DNA of 64,000 nucleotides, taken from the NCBI GenBank assembly GCA_022844405.1, contig JALHLV010000002.1, positions 1-64,000 on the forward strand, in the 5' to 3' direction. The position numbers and the translations under genes are program-made. Below the pieces are notes generated by a model. The model searched no databases. It saw only the letters and a program-made list of their open reading frames with translations, and had not been told where the DNA came from. Source of the DNA: Sphingomonadales bacterium. Its GTDB lineage: Bacteria; Pseudomonadota; Alphaproteobacteria; SMXS01. Positions 32,057 through 39,818 of the stretch are shown piece by piece (position 1 is the first letter of the stretch; each line of letters begins with the position of its first letter).

Positions 32057-33073
32057 TCATGGCCGTCCCGCAAGACTGTCCGAGGCAGGCTTGCGGGTGC
32101 GCCAGAGCGAATACGCCACACCCGAGGCGAGGATGAGCAGGGTAATGGTCAGGGACAGGGTGGCGGGGAACTTCTCGATGCCGGTCAAGTCGGCGACGAA
32201 CACCTTACCGCCGATGAAGATCAGCAATACCGCCAGCGCGGTCTTCAGGTAATGGAACCGGTCGACGATCGCCGCCAGGGCGAAATACAGGGCGCGCAGG
32301 CCCAGAATGGCGAAGATGTTCGAGGTGTAGACGATGAACGGATCCGTGGTGATGGCGAAGATCGCCGGTACCGAGTCGACGGCGAAGATGACGTCGGCGA
32401 TCTCGATCAGGATCAGCGCCATGAACAGGGGCGTGGCGAACCAGACCAGCTTGCCGGTCTGGGGATGCGGCAGCTTCACGAGAAAGCGCTGGCCATGCAG
32501 TTCGTCGGTCACGTTGAACCGCCTGCGGAACCATTTCAGCAGCGGATTGTCGCCGATGGAGCGGGGCTTCTCCTCGAACGCCAGCATCTTGATGCCGGTC
32601 AGGATCAGGAAAGCGGCGAACACGTAAAGCACCCACGAGAACTCGGAGACGATCGCCGCGCCGAACCCGATCATGATGGCCCGCAGCACGATTACGCCGA
32701 GAATGCCCCAGAACAGCACCCGGTGCTGATAGGCGCGGGGAATGGCGAAGAAGCTGAAGATCATGGCGATGACGAAGACGTTGTCCATCGCCAGGGTTTT
32801 CTCGACCATGAATCCGGTGAGGTAGTTCATTCCGGGTTCGGCGCCCAGATACCACCAGACCCACCCGCCGAAGACGAGGCCAAGCCCAATATAGCCGGCG
32901 GACATCACCAGGCTTTCGCGAACGCCGATTTCGCGGTTGTCCCGGTGGAGGACACCCAAGTCCAGCGTAAGCAGCGTGATGACGATGCCGACGAAGGCGA
33001 GCCACATCCATAGCGGCTTGCCCAGCCAGTCGACGAGCAGGAATTCAAGGTCCAAAAGGGCCTCCCTCACCAT
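32057..33073 (-). CDS. TerC/Alx family integral membrane protein
   Basis: The 338-residue protein has about nine transmembrane helices with the family motifs LDLGVLHRDNREIGVRES, FMVEKTLAMDNVFVIAMIF (Asp in TLAMDN) and ADVIFAVDSVPAIFAITTDP (Asp in FAVDS), and DRFHYLKTALAVLLIFIGGK. These conserved acidic residues are thought to bind manganese in this family. It is followed by a TerB-like gene, supporting a joint role in metal or envelope stress. I see no yybP-ykoY riboswitch motif upstream. Confidence 0.93.
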   Translation of the reverse strand: MVREALLDLEFLLVDWLGKPLWMWLAFVGIVITLLTLDLGVLHRDNREIGVRESLVMSAGYIGLGLVFGGWVWWYLGAEPGMNYLTGFMVEKTLAMDNVFVIAMIFSFFAIPRAYQHRVLFWGILGVIVLRAIMIGFGAAIVSEFSWVLYVFAAFLILTGIKMLAFEEKPRSIGDNPLLKWFRRRFNVTDELHGQRFLVKLPHPQTGKLVWFATPLFMALILIEIADVIFAVDSVPAIFAITTDPFIVYTSNIFAILGLRALYFALAAIVDRFHYLKTALAVLLIFIGGKVFVADLTGIEKFPATLSLTITLLILASGVAYSLWRTRKPASDSLAGRP

Positions 33074-33460
33074 TGCCGGCGCGCGATATCGAAATTAGGT
33101 CCGACATCACGGGAGCGCCGACAACATCCCGCCAGAGGGGCCCGGACCACGGGTTGGGCCTTATGTTGGGTGGCGCCGGGACGATTCAAGGTCAAGTTTC
33201 GCAAGAAATGGATGTAGCAGGTCAATCTCCGGGCAATGACAGAGAACGAGTCCCGGTCTTCAAGTATTGATATTGTCCATACATAGAATTGATAATACCA
33301 ATACGACGGCAGGGCCAACCGGCAGCCCCTCGGGATCCCGGACAGAAACCCCTGCAACCCAGCAAGGTAAAATGCCTCGCCAAGGCGAAAACAGAAGCAC
33401 AATCAAGTGAATATGGGTGCTTCGCGGATGGACAGACGGCGAGACCGGACGCCGCGGTCG
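33074..33460. other. Non-coding gap between MCE and terC genes; probable terC promoter
   Basis: The 387 bases hold no convincing gene. The part at 33262-33300 is AT-rich, with a run containing TATTGATATTGTCCATACAT, and is the best place for a minus-strand promoter for terC. The stretch 33300-33400 is rich in short C/G blocks, without a clear hairpin-plus-T terminator. Confidence 0.5.
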
Positions 33461-34399
33461 TCACTCTTTCGGTATTTCAATTTCCGGCAGGTCCGGCTTG
33501 AACAGCAGCTCGGCCCGATCATCTTCCAGGCGCTCGAGAGTCCTGTTGAACGAGGCGGCGGCGCGCCGCAGTTCGCTCGCGAAACTGGTGACCTCAGGCA
33601 ACGCGCCCGATGAAAGGCCGGAGAGCGACGCGCGCCTTTGCGTCACGGCCGCATCGAGGTCGTTACTCAGGTCCTCGAGGTTCTTCGCGGTTTGCCTCAG
33701 GCCGGCGATCTTGGCCGGCAGCGTTTCCGACGCGGTGACGTCCCACGCCGCGGCGAACCGGTTGAGCTCGGCCATGTCGTCGCGGGCATTCAGGATCGCC
33801 TGCCTGTAGCCGCCGCCCTTCTTCACGTAATCGCCGGACGCGGCCTCAATATCCTCGAGTGTGGCCGAAACCCTGGCGATGTTCTCGTCGCTCATGTAGC
33901 GGGCGGCTGCGTCGAGTGTTCTCATGGTCGAGGCGAGGATCTCCGAGGCCGACCGCGTGGCTCCCGGCGTGCCGGCCGTCCGCAACCGGATGACCGCATG
34001 TTCCTCGTCGTCGGCGACGGCAAGCGGCATGCCGGGCTTGCCGTCCTGGTCGTCGTTGAGGAGCTGGATGAACGCGACCCCGGTGAAGCCCATGGCCTCC
34101 AGCGCGGCGAGCGTATCGGTGGTGACCGGCGTGCTCGCATAGACCCGGATCGTCACCGCGACACGTCCGGGCTTCCTCTGGTCCATGGCGATCTCGCGCA
34201 CCTCGCCGACGAGCAGCCCGTTGAACCGCACCTCGCCCGCCTTCGCCAGGCCGCTGACCGGACGGTCGAAATAGATGGTGTAGTAGGTGTAGTCCTTCCT
34301 GAAGTCGGCCCTGGCCACGAAGAACAGCACGACCAGGATGATCCCGGTCAGGACAAGGACCGCCGCGCCGACCATGGCGTTGAATTTGCGGGCTTCCAT
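33461..34399 (-). CDS. MlaD/MCE domain protein (orphan)
   Basis: The 312-residue protein has an N-terminal membrane anchor (VGAAVLVLTGIILVVLFFVA) and an MCE domain: YTIYFDRPVSGLAKAGEVRF, GLLVGEVREIAMD and VTIRVYASTPVTTDTLAALE, with GFTGVAFIQLL. Long C-terminal helices follow (RQTAKNLEDLSNDLDAAVTQ). MCE proteins form hexameric rings that carry lipids between membranes. Here no MlaE, MlaF or MlaB gene is adjacent, so its ABC partner must be elsewhere. It is probably the first gene upstream of the terC cluster. Confidence 0.9.
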   Translation of the reverse strand: MEARKFNAMVGAAVLVLTGIILVVLFFVARADFRKDYTYYTIYFDRPVSGLAKAGEVRFNGLLVGEVREIAMDQRKPGRVAVTIRVYASTPVTTDTLAALEAMGFTGVAFIQLLNDDQDGKPGMPLAVADDEEHAVIRLRTAGTPGATRSASEILASTMRTLDAAARYMSDENIARVSATLEDIEAASGDYVKKGGGYRQAILNARDDMAELNRFAAAWDVTASETLPAKIAGLRQTAKNLEDLSNDLDAAVTQRRASLSGLSSGALPEVTSFASELRRAAASFNRTLERLEDDRAELLFKPDLPEIEIPKE

Positions 34400-34667
34400 C
34401 TGTTGGCCTCAGTCTCCGACCTCGACTGCGTGCCGGGCACCGGCATCGTACAGAGGCTCGGCAAACCGGATCTTGCCTCTGTAACACCTGCCGCATCTTG
34501 GTCGTTCATGGCGCCGGACGATAGTGGAAATGCGGCCCGCGCCGCGCTCCGGATGCCGAATTCGTGATGTCCGACAACTTTGCATTGGGCGGCATCAATA
34601 CATCGCTTATCCTTGATCGGCATTGGCGCCGGCGCGACGGATTTTCAGCGCATCGAGGGGACACGAC

Positions 34668-35135
34668 ATGGGCAACTTTTTACTCGGCAGGAAGTCGCTG
34701 GCCGAACTGAACGGCGTCCACGCCGATCTGGTCGCCGTTGTCAAGCGGGCCATCGCGCTGACGGTGCAGGATTTCGCCGTCCATGACGGCCTTCGGACCA
34801 TCGAGGAACAGAAACGGCTGATCGCGGCGGGCGCCAGCCAGACGCTGGATTCCCGGCACATCACCGGGCATGCCGTGGACCTGGTGCCCTATGTGAACGG
34901 CAAGCTGCGCTGGGAGTGGGAGCCGATCTACCGCATCGCCGACGCGGTCCGGATCGCCGCGAGGGAACTGGGCATTCCGCTGCGCTGGGGCGCTGCCTGG
35001 GACATCGATTTCACCGCCAGCCAGGACTCACCGGAGGACATCGTCGCCGACTACGGCGCCCGCCGCCGCGCCAAGGGGAAGAAGGCATTCCTGGACGGTC
35101 CGCACTACGAGCTGCCGAGGGCGAAGTATCCCTGA
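34668..35135 (+). CDS. M15 family L-alanyl-D-glutamate-type peptidase (endolysin-like)
   Basis: The 155-residue protein matches phage T5-type and CwlK-like peptidases. FAVHDGLRTIEEQKRLIAAG comes first, then DSRHITGHAVDLVPY (zinc His and Asp), RWGAAWDIDF and a terminal DGPHYELPRAKYP (zinc His). It has no signal peptide, as is usual for lysins. A GAGGGG at 34655-34660 supports the ATG at 34668. No holin or phage structural genes are adjacent, so it is a solitary copy, either a prophage remnant or a domesticated wall hydrolase. Confidence 0.88.
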   Translation: MGNFLLGRKSLAELNGVHADLVAVVKRAIALTVQDFAVHDGLRTIEEQKRLIAAGASQTLDSRHITGHAVDLVPYVNGKLRWEWEPIYRIADAVRIAARELGIPLRWGAAWDIDFTASQDSPEDIVADYGARRRAKGKKAFLDGPHYELPRAKYP

Positions 35136-35232
35136 CCAGGCAGACACTTTTCCCGTGACGACATCGTCGCCGGTGTGATCGACGGTCCCACCAGGGCGGG
35201 GCAGGTCGCGCGCAGAGCCCAGGCGGTTCCGC

Positions 35233-35415
35233 CTAGTTGACGAGCGCCAGTTCGCGCATGCTGCGCCGCTGCTGGAACTTTGCCGCGGCCCTGCCGGGCA
35301 GCATATCCAGCGTAATCACACCCTGTGCCACCAATACTTCGATCAGGTCTTCCAGGACTCTGATGAATTCCTGATCGTGGTCTTCCATGACGCGCCCAAA
35401 AAACTGCTCCGGCAC
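35233..35415 (-). CDS. Small conserved-type protein, 60 aa
   Basis: The GTG at 35415 has a GGAGGGAA ribosome site and gives 60 residues: PEQFFGRVMEDHDQEFIRVL, then EDLIEVLVAQGVITLDMLPG and a basic end FQQRRSMREL. Small alphaproteobacterial proteins with DxEFIRVLEDLIDVLI and LP-rich ends are familiar to me, but I know of no function. The longer frame to 35568 lacks a ribosome site and looks non-coding, so the short form is chosen. Confidence 0.6.
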   Translation of the reverse strand: MPEQFFGRVMEDHDQEFIRVLEDLIEVLVAQGVITLDMLPGRAAAKFQQRRSMRELALVN

Positions 35416-35575
35416 CTGTATTCCCTCCGTTTCCTCGTGGCCCCCAAAGCCAGGAATGACGGTACCAGCAAGCGAATCTGCAGGAAAGCGCAATGCTTGT
35501 AATTTGATTAAAATACGAGATAACAGCCGCGTTCTGCGACGGTGTGCGTGCCGCGCGCCGATTTCCATCCCGGCG

Positions 35576-36571
35576 TCACGCCCGCTGGCTGATATCTCGC
35601 ACGGGCTCGGCGTCGAGCGCCTGGGGAACAGCGTCGAAATTGATCCGTTCGCGCTCGGTCACATAGGGCCGGTTCTGCACGGTGGTATGTACCGAGCCGA
35701 TATACTCGCCGATGATGCCCAGCGCGATGAGCTGTACCGCGCCCAGGAAGAACAGACCAATGATGACCGGCGCGAGGCCCAGTTCGAATTCGCTCCAGAA
35801 CACCAGCTTGTAGACTAGGTAGGCGAGCGCGACGACCAGCGAGCCGGCCGCCGTCACGAACCCCAGGCCGGCCACCAGCCGCAGCGGCACCTTCGACAGG
35901 TTGGTGATGCCGAGCATCGCCATGTCGTAGAGCGCGTACCAGTTGTTCTTGGTGATCCCGCTCTTGCGGATGGGCTGGTCGTAGAGGATATCGAAGCGCG
36001 GCAGGCCGATTTCGGCGATCATGCCGCGGAAATACGGATAGGGATCGCCATAGCGGCGCACTTCCTCGATCACCCGGCGGTCATAGAGCCCGAAGCCGGT
36101 GAAATTCTGGATGGTCTCGATCGAGGACAGCCGCTCGACCAGCGCATAGTAACGCTTGCGCAGCCAGAACATCAGCGGCGATTCCTCGCTGCTTCGCTTG
36201 ATGCACAGCACGACGGGGAAACCCTCCTCCCACTTGGCGATGAGCTGAGGGAGGAGGGTGGGCGGGTCCTGCAAGTCCGCCACCAGCGAGATGATCGCGT
36301 CTCCCCTTGCCTGCATGATCGCGTGCATCGGCGACCGGATATGACCGAAATTGCGCGCGTTGACGATGATCTTGACGTTGACGTCTGCCGCCGCGAGGCG
36401 CTTGAGCACGTTCACCGTCCCATCCGTCGAGCAGTTGTCGATGAAGATGTGCTCGTAACGATAGCGGCCGATGGCCTCGAATTCCGCCCGCACCTGGCGG
36501 TAAAGCGCCTCGACGTTGCCTTCCTCGTTGAAGCAGGCGGTCACCACGCTGAGCAGGCGCTTTTGCGTCAT
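35576..36571 (-). CDS. Family 2 glycosyltransferase (DPM1/ArnC-like), membrane
   Basis: The 331-residue protein has a GT-A fold start RLLSVVTACFNEEGNVEALY, the metal-binding region SLVADLQDPP, then QNFTGFGLYDRRVIEEV and two C-terminal helices (VTAAGSLVVALAYLVYKLVF; IIGLFFLGAVQLIALGIIGEYIG split across the second). This is the ArnC/GtrB-like architecture, transferring a sugar to a polyprenyl phosphate at the inner membrane. Its start overlaps the stop of the upstream epimerase (ATGA), so it forms a two-gene operon for surface glycans or small glycolipids. The sugar is unknown. Confidence 0.92.
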   Translation of the reverse strand: MTQKRLLSVVTACFNEEGNVEALYRQVRAEFEAIGRYRYEHIFIDNCSTDGTVNVLKRLAAADVNVKIIVNARNFGHIRSPMHAIMQARGDAIISLVADLQDPPTLLPQLIAKWEEGFPVVLCIKRSSEESPLMFWLRKRYYALVERLSSIETIQNFTGFGLYDRRVIEEVRRYGDPYPYFRGMIAEIGLPRFDILYDQPIRKSGITKNNWYALYDMAMLGITNLSKVPLRLVAGLGFVTAAGSLVVALAYLVYKLVFWSEFELGLAPVIIGLFFLGAVQLIALGIIGEYIGSVHTTVQNRPYVTERERINFDAVPQALDAEPVRDISQRA

Positions 36572-37569
36572 CGGGCGTCCGCCCTCGCCATGACCCGAAG
36601 CCGCGCGTCCCATGTCCCGGCGTCGAGGCCGCGTTTCAGCGCCGCCAGCCGCACGAAGCGCCACGACCGGAAATCGTCGTGGGCAAGACCGCCGTCGCGG
36701 ATCCAGCGCGCCACCTCGTCGACGCCCGCCTCCAGCGTCCAGCGCGGCGTGAAGCCGGGCAGGCCGCCGAGCGCCTTGGCAAACGACACGCGGTAGGACC
36801 GCGCATCGCCGCCGGTCTCGCCGGTGATCTCGAGCGTCGCGCCAGGGAACGCCCGGCCCACCGCAACGGCGACGTCGCGGACCTGGTAGTTGCAGTCGGC
36901 CTGGCCGATGTTGAACGCCTGCCCGTGCACCGCGGCGCGCGGTGCCTCGGCGGCGCAGAGCGCGGCCAGCGCGATGTCCTCGATATGGACCAGCGGCCGC
37001 CAGGGCGTGCCGTCCGACAGCACCCGCAGCGCCCCGGTCGCCTGCACCCAGCCGGCCAGATTATTCACCACCAGGTCGAAACGAGGGCGCGGGCCGACGC
37101 CATAGGCTGTCGCGTTGCGCATCAGCACCGGACTGAATTCCGCGTCGGTCAGCGCCAGCAATCCGGTCTCCGATCCTGCCTTCGATTCCGCATAGGCCGA
37201 AACCGGCGCCATGGGCGCCGTCTCGTCAAGCGCCGCGTCGCCTCCCGCCGCTCCATAGAGCGAGCAGGACGAGGCGAAGACGAAACGGCCGATTCCCGAC
37301 GCCTTGGCAAGCCTCGCGAGCCGGATCGTCGCGTCCCGGTTGATTTCGTCGGTGAGGCCCGGATCGAGCGCGCCCATGGGATCGGTCGACAGGCCGGCGA
37401 GATGAATGATCGCGTCGATCCCGGCGAGATCGGCCGGGACGATATCGCGCACGTCGCACTCGGTGAAGTAGCCGCAATCCAGCCCGGTCACATGATGGCC
37501 GCGCCGCTGCGCCATCCGCGTCACGACCGGCCCGATATACCCCTGATTGCCCGTCACGAGGAGGCGAAT
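36568..37569 (-). CDS. NAD-dependent epimerase/dehydratase, probably starting at an ATT codon
   Basis: The short-chain dehydrogenase fold is clear: TGNQGYIGPVVTRMAQRRGH (nucleotide-binding glycines), DAIIHLAGLSTDP, FASSCSLYG and SAYAESKAGSE (Tyr-x3-Lys), then RPLVHIEDIA. The only standard start, a GTG at 37557, would remove most of the first beta strand (IRLLV). Four codons upstream is an ATT at 37569 with GGGAG eight bases before it; no ATG, GTG or TTG lies upstream in frame before the stop. The ATT start gives 333 residues. It feeds the coupled glycosyltransferase. Confidence 0.85.
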   Translation of the reverse strand: MRLLVTGNQGYIGPVVTRMAQRRGHHVTGLDCGYFTECDVRDIVPADLAGIDAIIHLAGLSTDPMGALDPGLTDEINRDATIRLARLAKASGIGRFVFASSCSLYGAAGGDAALDETAPMAPVSAYAESKAGSETGLLALTDAEFSPVLMRNATAYGVGPRPRFDLVVNNLAGWVQATGALRVLSDGTPWRPLVHIEDIALAALCAAEAPRAAVHGQAFNIGQADCNYQVRDVAVAVGRAFPGATLEITGETGGDARSYRVSFAKALGGLPGFTPRWTLEAGVDEVARWIRDGGLAHDDFRSWRFVRLAALKRGLDAGTWDARLRVMARADAR

Positions 37570-37661
37570 GGCGATGGCTCCCGCTTCCGTCGGCGCATGC
37601 TCGCGCCCGTTACTACGAGATTAGCCGCAAGTCCCCGCCAGACAAGCGGAAAGCGCCGGAA

Positions 37662-38045
37662 TCAGCCGCCGCTGCCATAGGGGCGGGTGATCGCCTCGAG
37701 CACATGGCCGTCCGGGTCGAGGAAGTAGACGCCGCGCCCGCCGTCATGGCGGTTGATCTCGCCGGGCTTGCTGCGCATGGGGTCGGCCCAGTAGTCGAGG
37801 CCCTTCGCCTCGATGCGGCCGAAGATGGCGTCGAATTCCGTCTCGCTCACCAGGAAGGCGTAGTGCTGCGCCGAGAAGTCGCCGCCGTTCCCGGAGAAAT
37901 CCAGCGACACCCCGTTGTCCAGGTCGACCACATGGAAATGTGCGAACGTCGTCGGCCTGGGCCGCCCGAGCATCTCCGCCAGGAAATTCGCGGATTTCTC
38001 CTGGTCCCGGCACCAGACGATCGTGTGGTTGAGTTGGATGCTCAT
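37662..38045 (-). CDS. VOC-fold (glyoxalase/bleomycin resistance) protein
   Basis: The 127-residue protein has two beta-alpha-beta-beta-beta units: IQLNHTIVWCRDQEKSANFL (first His ligand), FAHFHVVDLDNGVSLDF and HYAFLVSETEFDAIFGRI (second His), and GGRGVYFLDPDGHVLEAITR (Glu). The metal triad of the VOC superfamily is present. A AGGAG sequence supports the ATG at 38045. It may be a dioxygenase, a lyase or a binding protein; the substrate is not clear. Confidence 0.88.
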   Translation of the reverse strand: MSIQLNHTIVWCRDQEKSANFLAEMLGRPRPTTFAHFHVVDLDNGVSLDFSGNGGDFSAQHYAFLVSETEFDAIFGRIEAKGLDYWADPMRSKPGEINRHDGGRGVYFLDPDGHVLEAITRPYGSGG

Positions 38046-38159
38046 CCTCTGCTCCTGCGTCCTGCCCACCGATGAGATGCGCTCTGCACCGCGCAAGTCA
38101 ACCCGCCGCCGGAATGCTATGATGGACGGCCGACATCGAACGCGGCCGGGGAGGACATC

Positions 38160-39425
38160 ATGCGGGAATTCGACGTCATCGTCGTGGGCGCGAGCGGCTA
38201 TACCGGCCAGCGGGTCTGCGAATACCTGGCCGCCCGCGCCCGCGAGACCAGCCAGAGCTGGGCGGTCGCCGGACGGCGCGCCGAGGTGCTGGCGCCGCTC
38301 GCCGAGCAGCACGGCGCCTCGGGCGCCATCACCGCCGACTGCACCGATCCGGGCGGGGCCGCCGAGCTGGCGGCGCGCGGCGCGGTCATCGCCAACCTGG
38401 CCGGCCCCTATTATGGACGCGCCGAGACCCTGGTCGGCGCCTGCGCGGCGGCCGGCACCCACTATCTGGACCTGACCGGCGAGCTGGTGTTCGTGCGCGG
38501 CATCATCGACCGCTTTCACGCCACGGCGCGCGAGAGCGGCGCCCGGATTGCGCCGGTTGCCGGTTACGAGGCGCTGCCCTTCGACTTGATGACGCTAACC
38601 CTGCTGGAAGACTACATGACGCGGCACGGTGCGAGCCCGGCGCGCATCGACCTGCTGGGCGGCGCCATGCAGCCGCCGCCCGGCGCCACCGGCCTGGGCG
38701 AGATGATCTCCGGCGGCACGGCCGAGACCATGCGGGTGATGCTGGAGCACGACTTCTCCGGCCTCGCCGAGGACCCGACCGCGCTCAACCCGGCCGACGA
38801 CCCGGACCGCGACGAGATTAGGCGCGCCATGCCCTACGAGATGACGCCAAAGGCCGACGATCTGGAGCCGTGGTCCATGCCGATCTTCCCCGGCCCGTTC
38901 CTGCATCCCGCCGTCGTCAACCGCACCTTCGCGCTGCTGCGGCGCGAGCAAGTGCCCATATCCACCGCGCTGCGCTACCGCGAGCGGCTCAGCATGGGCG
39001 ACCGCGCCGGCGCCTTCCGGGCGCCCGCCGCGTATCTGATGTCGGCCAACGCCTCGGTCATGAGCTGGCTGATGAGCACGTCACTGAAGGCGCCGCGCCA
39101 GATCATGAAGTCGGTCGCCGACCGGTTCTTCCCGAAGCCCGGTGACGGCCCCAGCCTGGAGAACCTGGACGGCTGGCACTGGAACATCACCGGCCGCGCC
39201 AGCGGCCCGGCAGGCGCCGTCGCCATGCGGCTCGACGCCGACGGCCATCCCGGCTACCGCACCACCGCCAACATGATCGCCGAAGCCGCCCTGATCCTGG
39301 CCGACCCCAACGCGAAGAAGCCGGACCGCGCCGGCGTGCTCACCCCGGCGCTGGCGCTGGGCACCGCCGAACTGGGCCGGTTCGGCGCCGCGGGATTGCG
39401 GTTCTCGCCGGTGAGGCCGGCCTGA
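38160..39425 (+). CDS. Saccharopine dehydrogenase-like NAD(P)-binding protein (trans-acting enoyl reductase type)
   Basis: The 421-residue protein starts FDVIVVGASGYTGQRVCEYL, a Rossmann motif of the saccharopine dehydrogenase/trans-enoyl reductase group. YYGRAETLVGACAAAGTHYL and DLTGE follow, typical of these proteins, then VAGYEALPFDL and ISGGTAETM. The mycobacterial relatives reduce enoyl bonds in trans on polyketide-type lipids; others act on lipids or carotenoids. No polyketide synthase is nearby, so the substrate is open. Confidence 0.88.
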   Translation: MREFDVIVVGASGYTGQRVCEYLAARARETSQSWAVAGRRAEVLAPLAEQHGASGAITADCTDPGGAAELAARGAVIANLAGPYYGRAETLVGACAAAGTHYLDLTGELVFVRGIIDRFHATARESGARIAPVAGYEALPFDLMTLTLLEDYMTRHGASPARIDLLGGAMQPPPGATGLGEMISGGTAETMRVMLEHDFSGLAEDPTALNPADDPDRDEIRRAMPYEMTPKADDLEPWSMPIFPGPFLHPAVVNRTFALLRREQVPISTALRYRERLSMGDRAGAFRAPAAYLMSANASVMSWLMSTSLKAPRQIMKSVADRFFPKPGDGPSLENLDGWHWNITGRASGPAGAVAMRLDADGHPGYRTTANMIAEAALILADPNAKKPDRAGVLTPALALGTAELGRFGAAGLRFSPVRPA

Positions 39426-39482
39426 ACGCCAGCCCGCGCCTTCCAGGCCATGGGCGAAGAACGCCCGGGTGTCGGCGCTTAC

Positions 39483-39818
39483 CTACGCCGCGCGCCGAAC
39501 CAACACCGAAAAGTCGAGGAGGATGCGTTCGCCATCCAACCGCAGCGGCAGAGTACGCACGCACCCTTCGTCGGGACCGATCACGCCGCCGGTCGCCAGG
39601 TCGATGACCCAGTTGTGCAGCGGGCAGGTGACCCTGCCGCCGTGGACGATGCCCTGGCTGAGCGGCCCGGCCTTGTGCGGACAGCGATCCTCGATGGCAT
39701 GGACCGCGCCTTGCGCCGTGCGGAAGATGGCCACGTCGCCCGCGTCGGTGCGCACCACCCGCGATCCGGCGGCGGGAATTTCCCCAATGGTGCCGACCTC
39801 GCGCCACAGCCCGCTCAT
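39483..39818 (-). CDS. nirD: Nitrite reductase [NAD(P)H], small subunit
   Basis: The 111-residue Rieske-fold protein has CPHKAGPLSQG and CPLHNWVIDL (Cys-x-His and Cys-x2-His, so the 2Fe-2S site is intact). It partners with NirB. Its start overlaps the nirB stop by ATGA. Some NirD proteins lack cluster ligands; this one keeps them. Confidence 0.95.
   Translation of the reverse strand: MSGLWREVGTIGEIPAAGSRVVRTDAGDVAIFRTAQGAVHAIEDRCPHKAGPLSQGIVHGGRVTCPLHNWVIDLATGGVIGPDEGCVRTLPLRLDGERILLDFSVLVRRAA

Noticed and set aside
33067-33402. Minus-strand frame of 111 codons upstream of terC
   Set aside because: It overlaps the terC start and AT-rich promoter DNA; it has no ribosome site and a composition unlike coding sequence.
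33074-33460. Possible yybP-ykoY or SAM-like riboswitch in the terC upstream region
   Set aside because: The GGGGAGUA-type core of yybP-ykoY is missing, and the GCAACC...AAGGT resemblance to the S-box is not backed by paired stems and lies far from the gene on the other strand.
35416-35568. N-terminal extension of the 60-aa protein to 35568
   Set aside because: The extension lacks a ribosome site and its composition is unlike the conserved core; the GTG at 35415 with GGAGGGAA is better.
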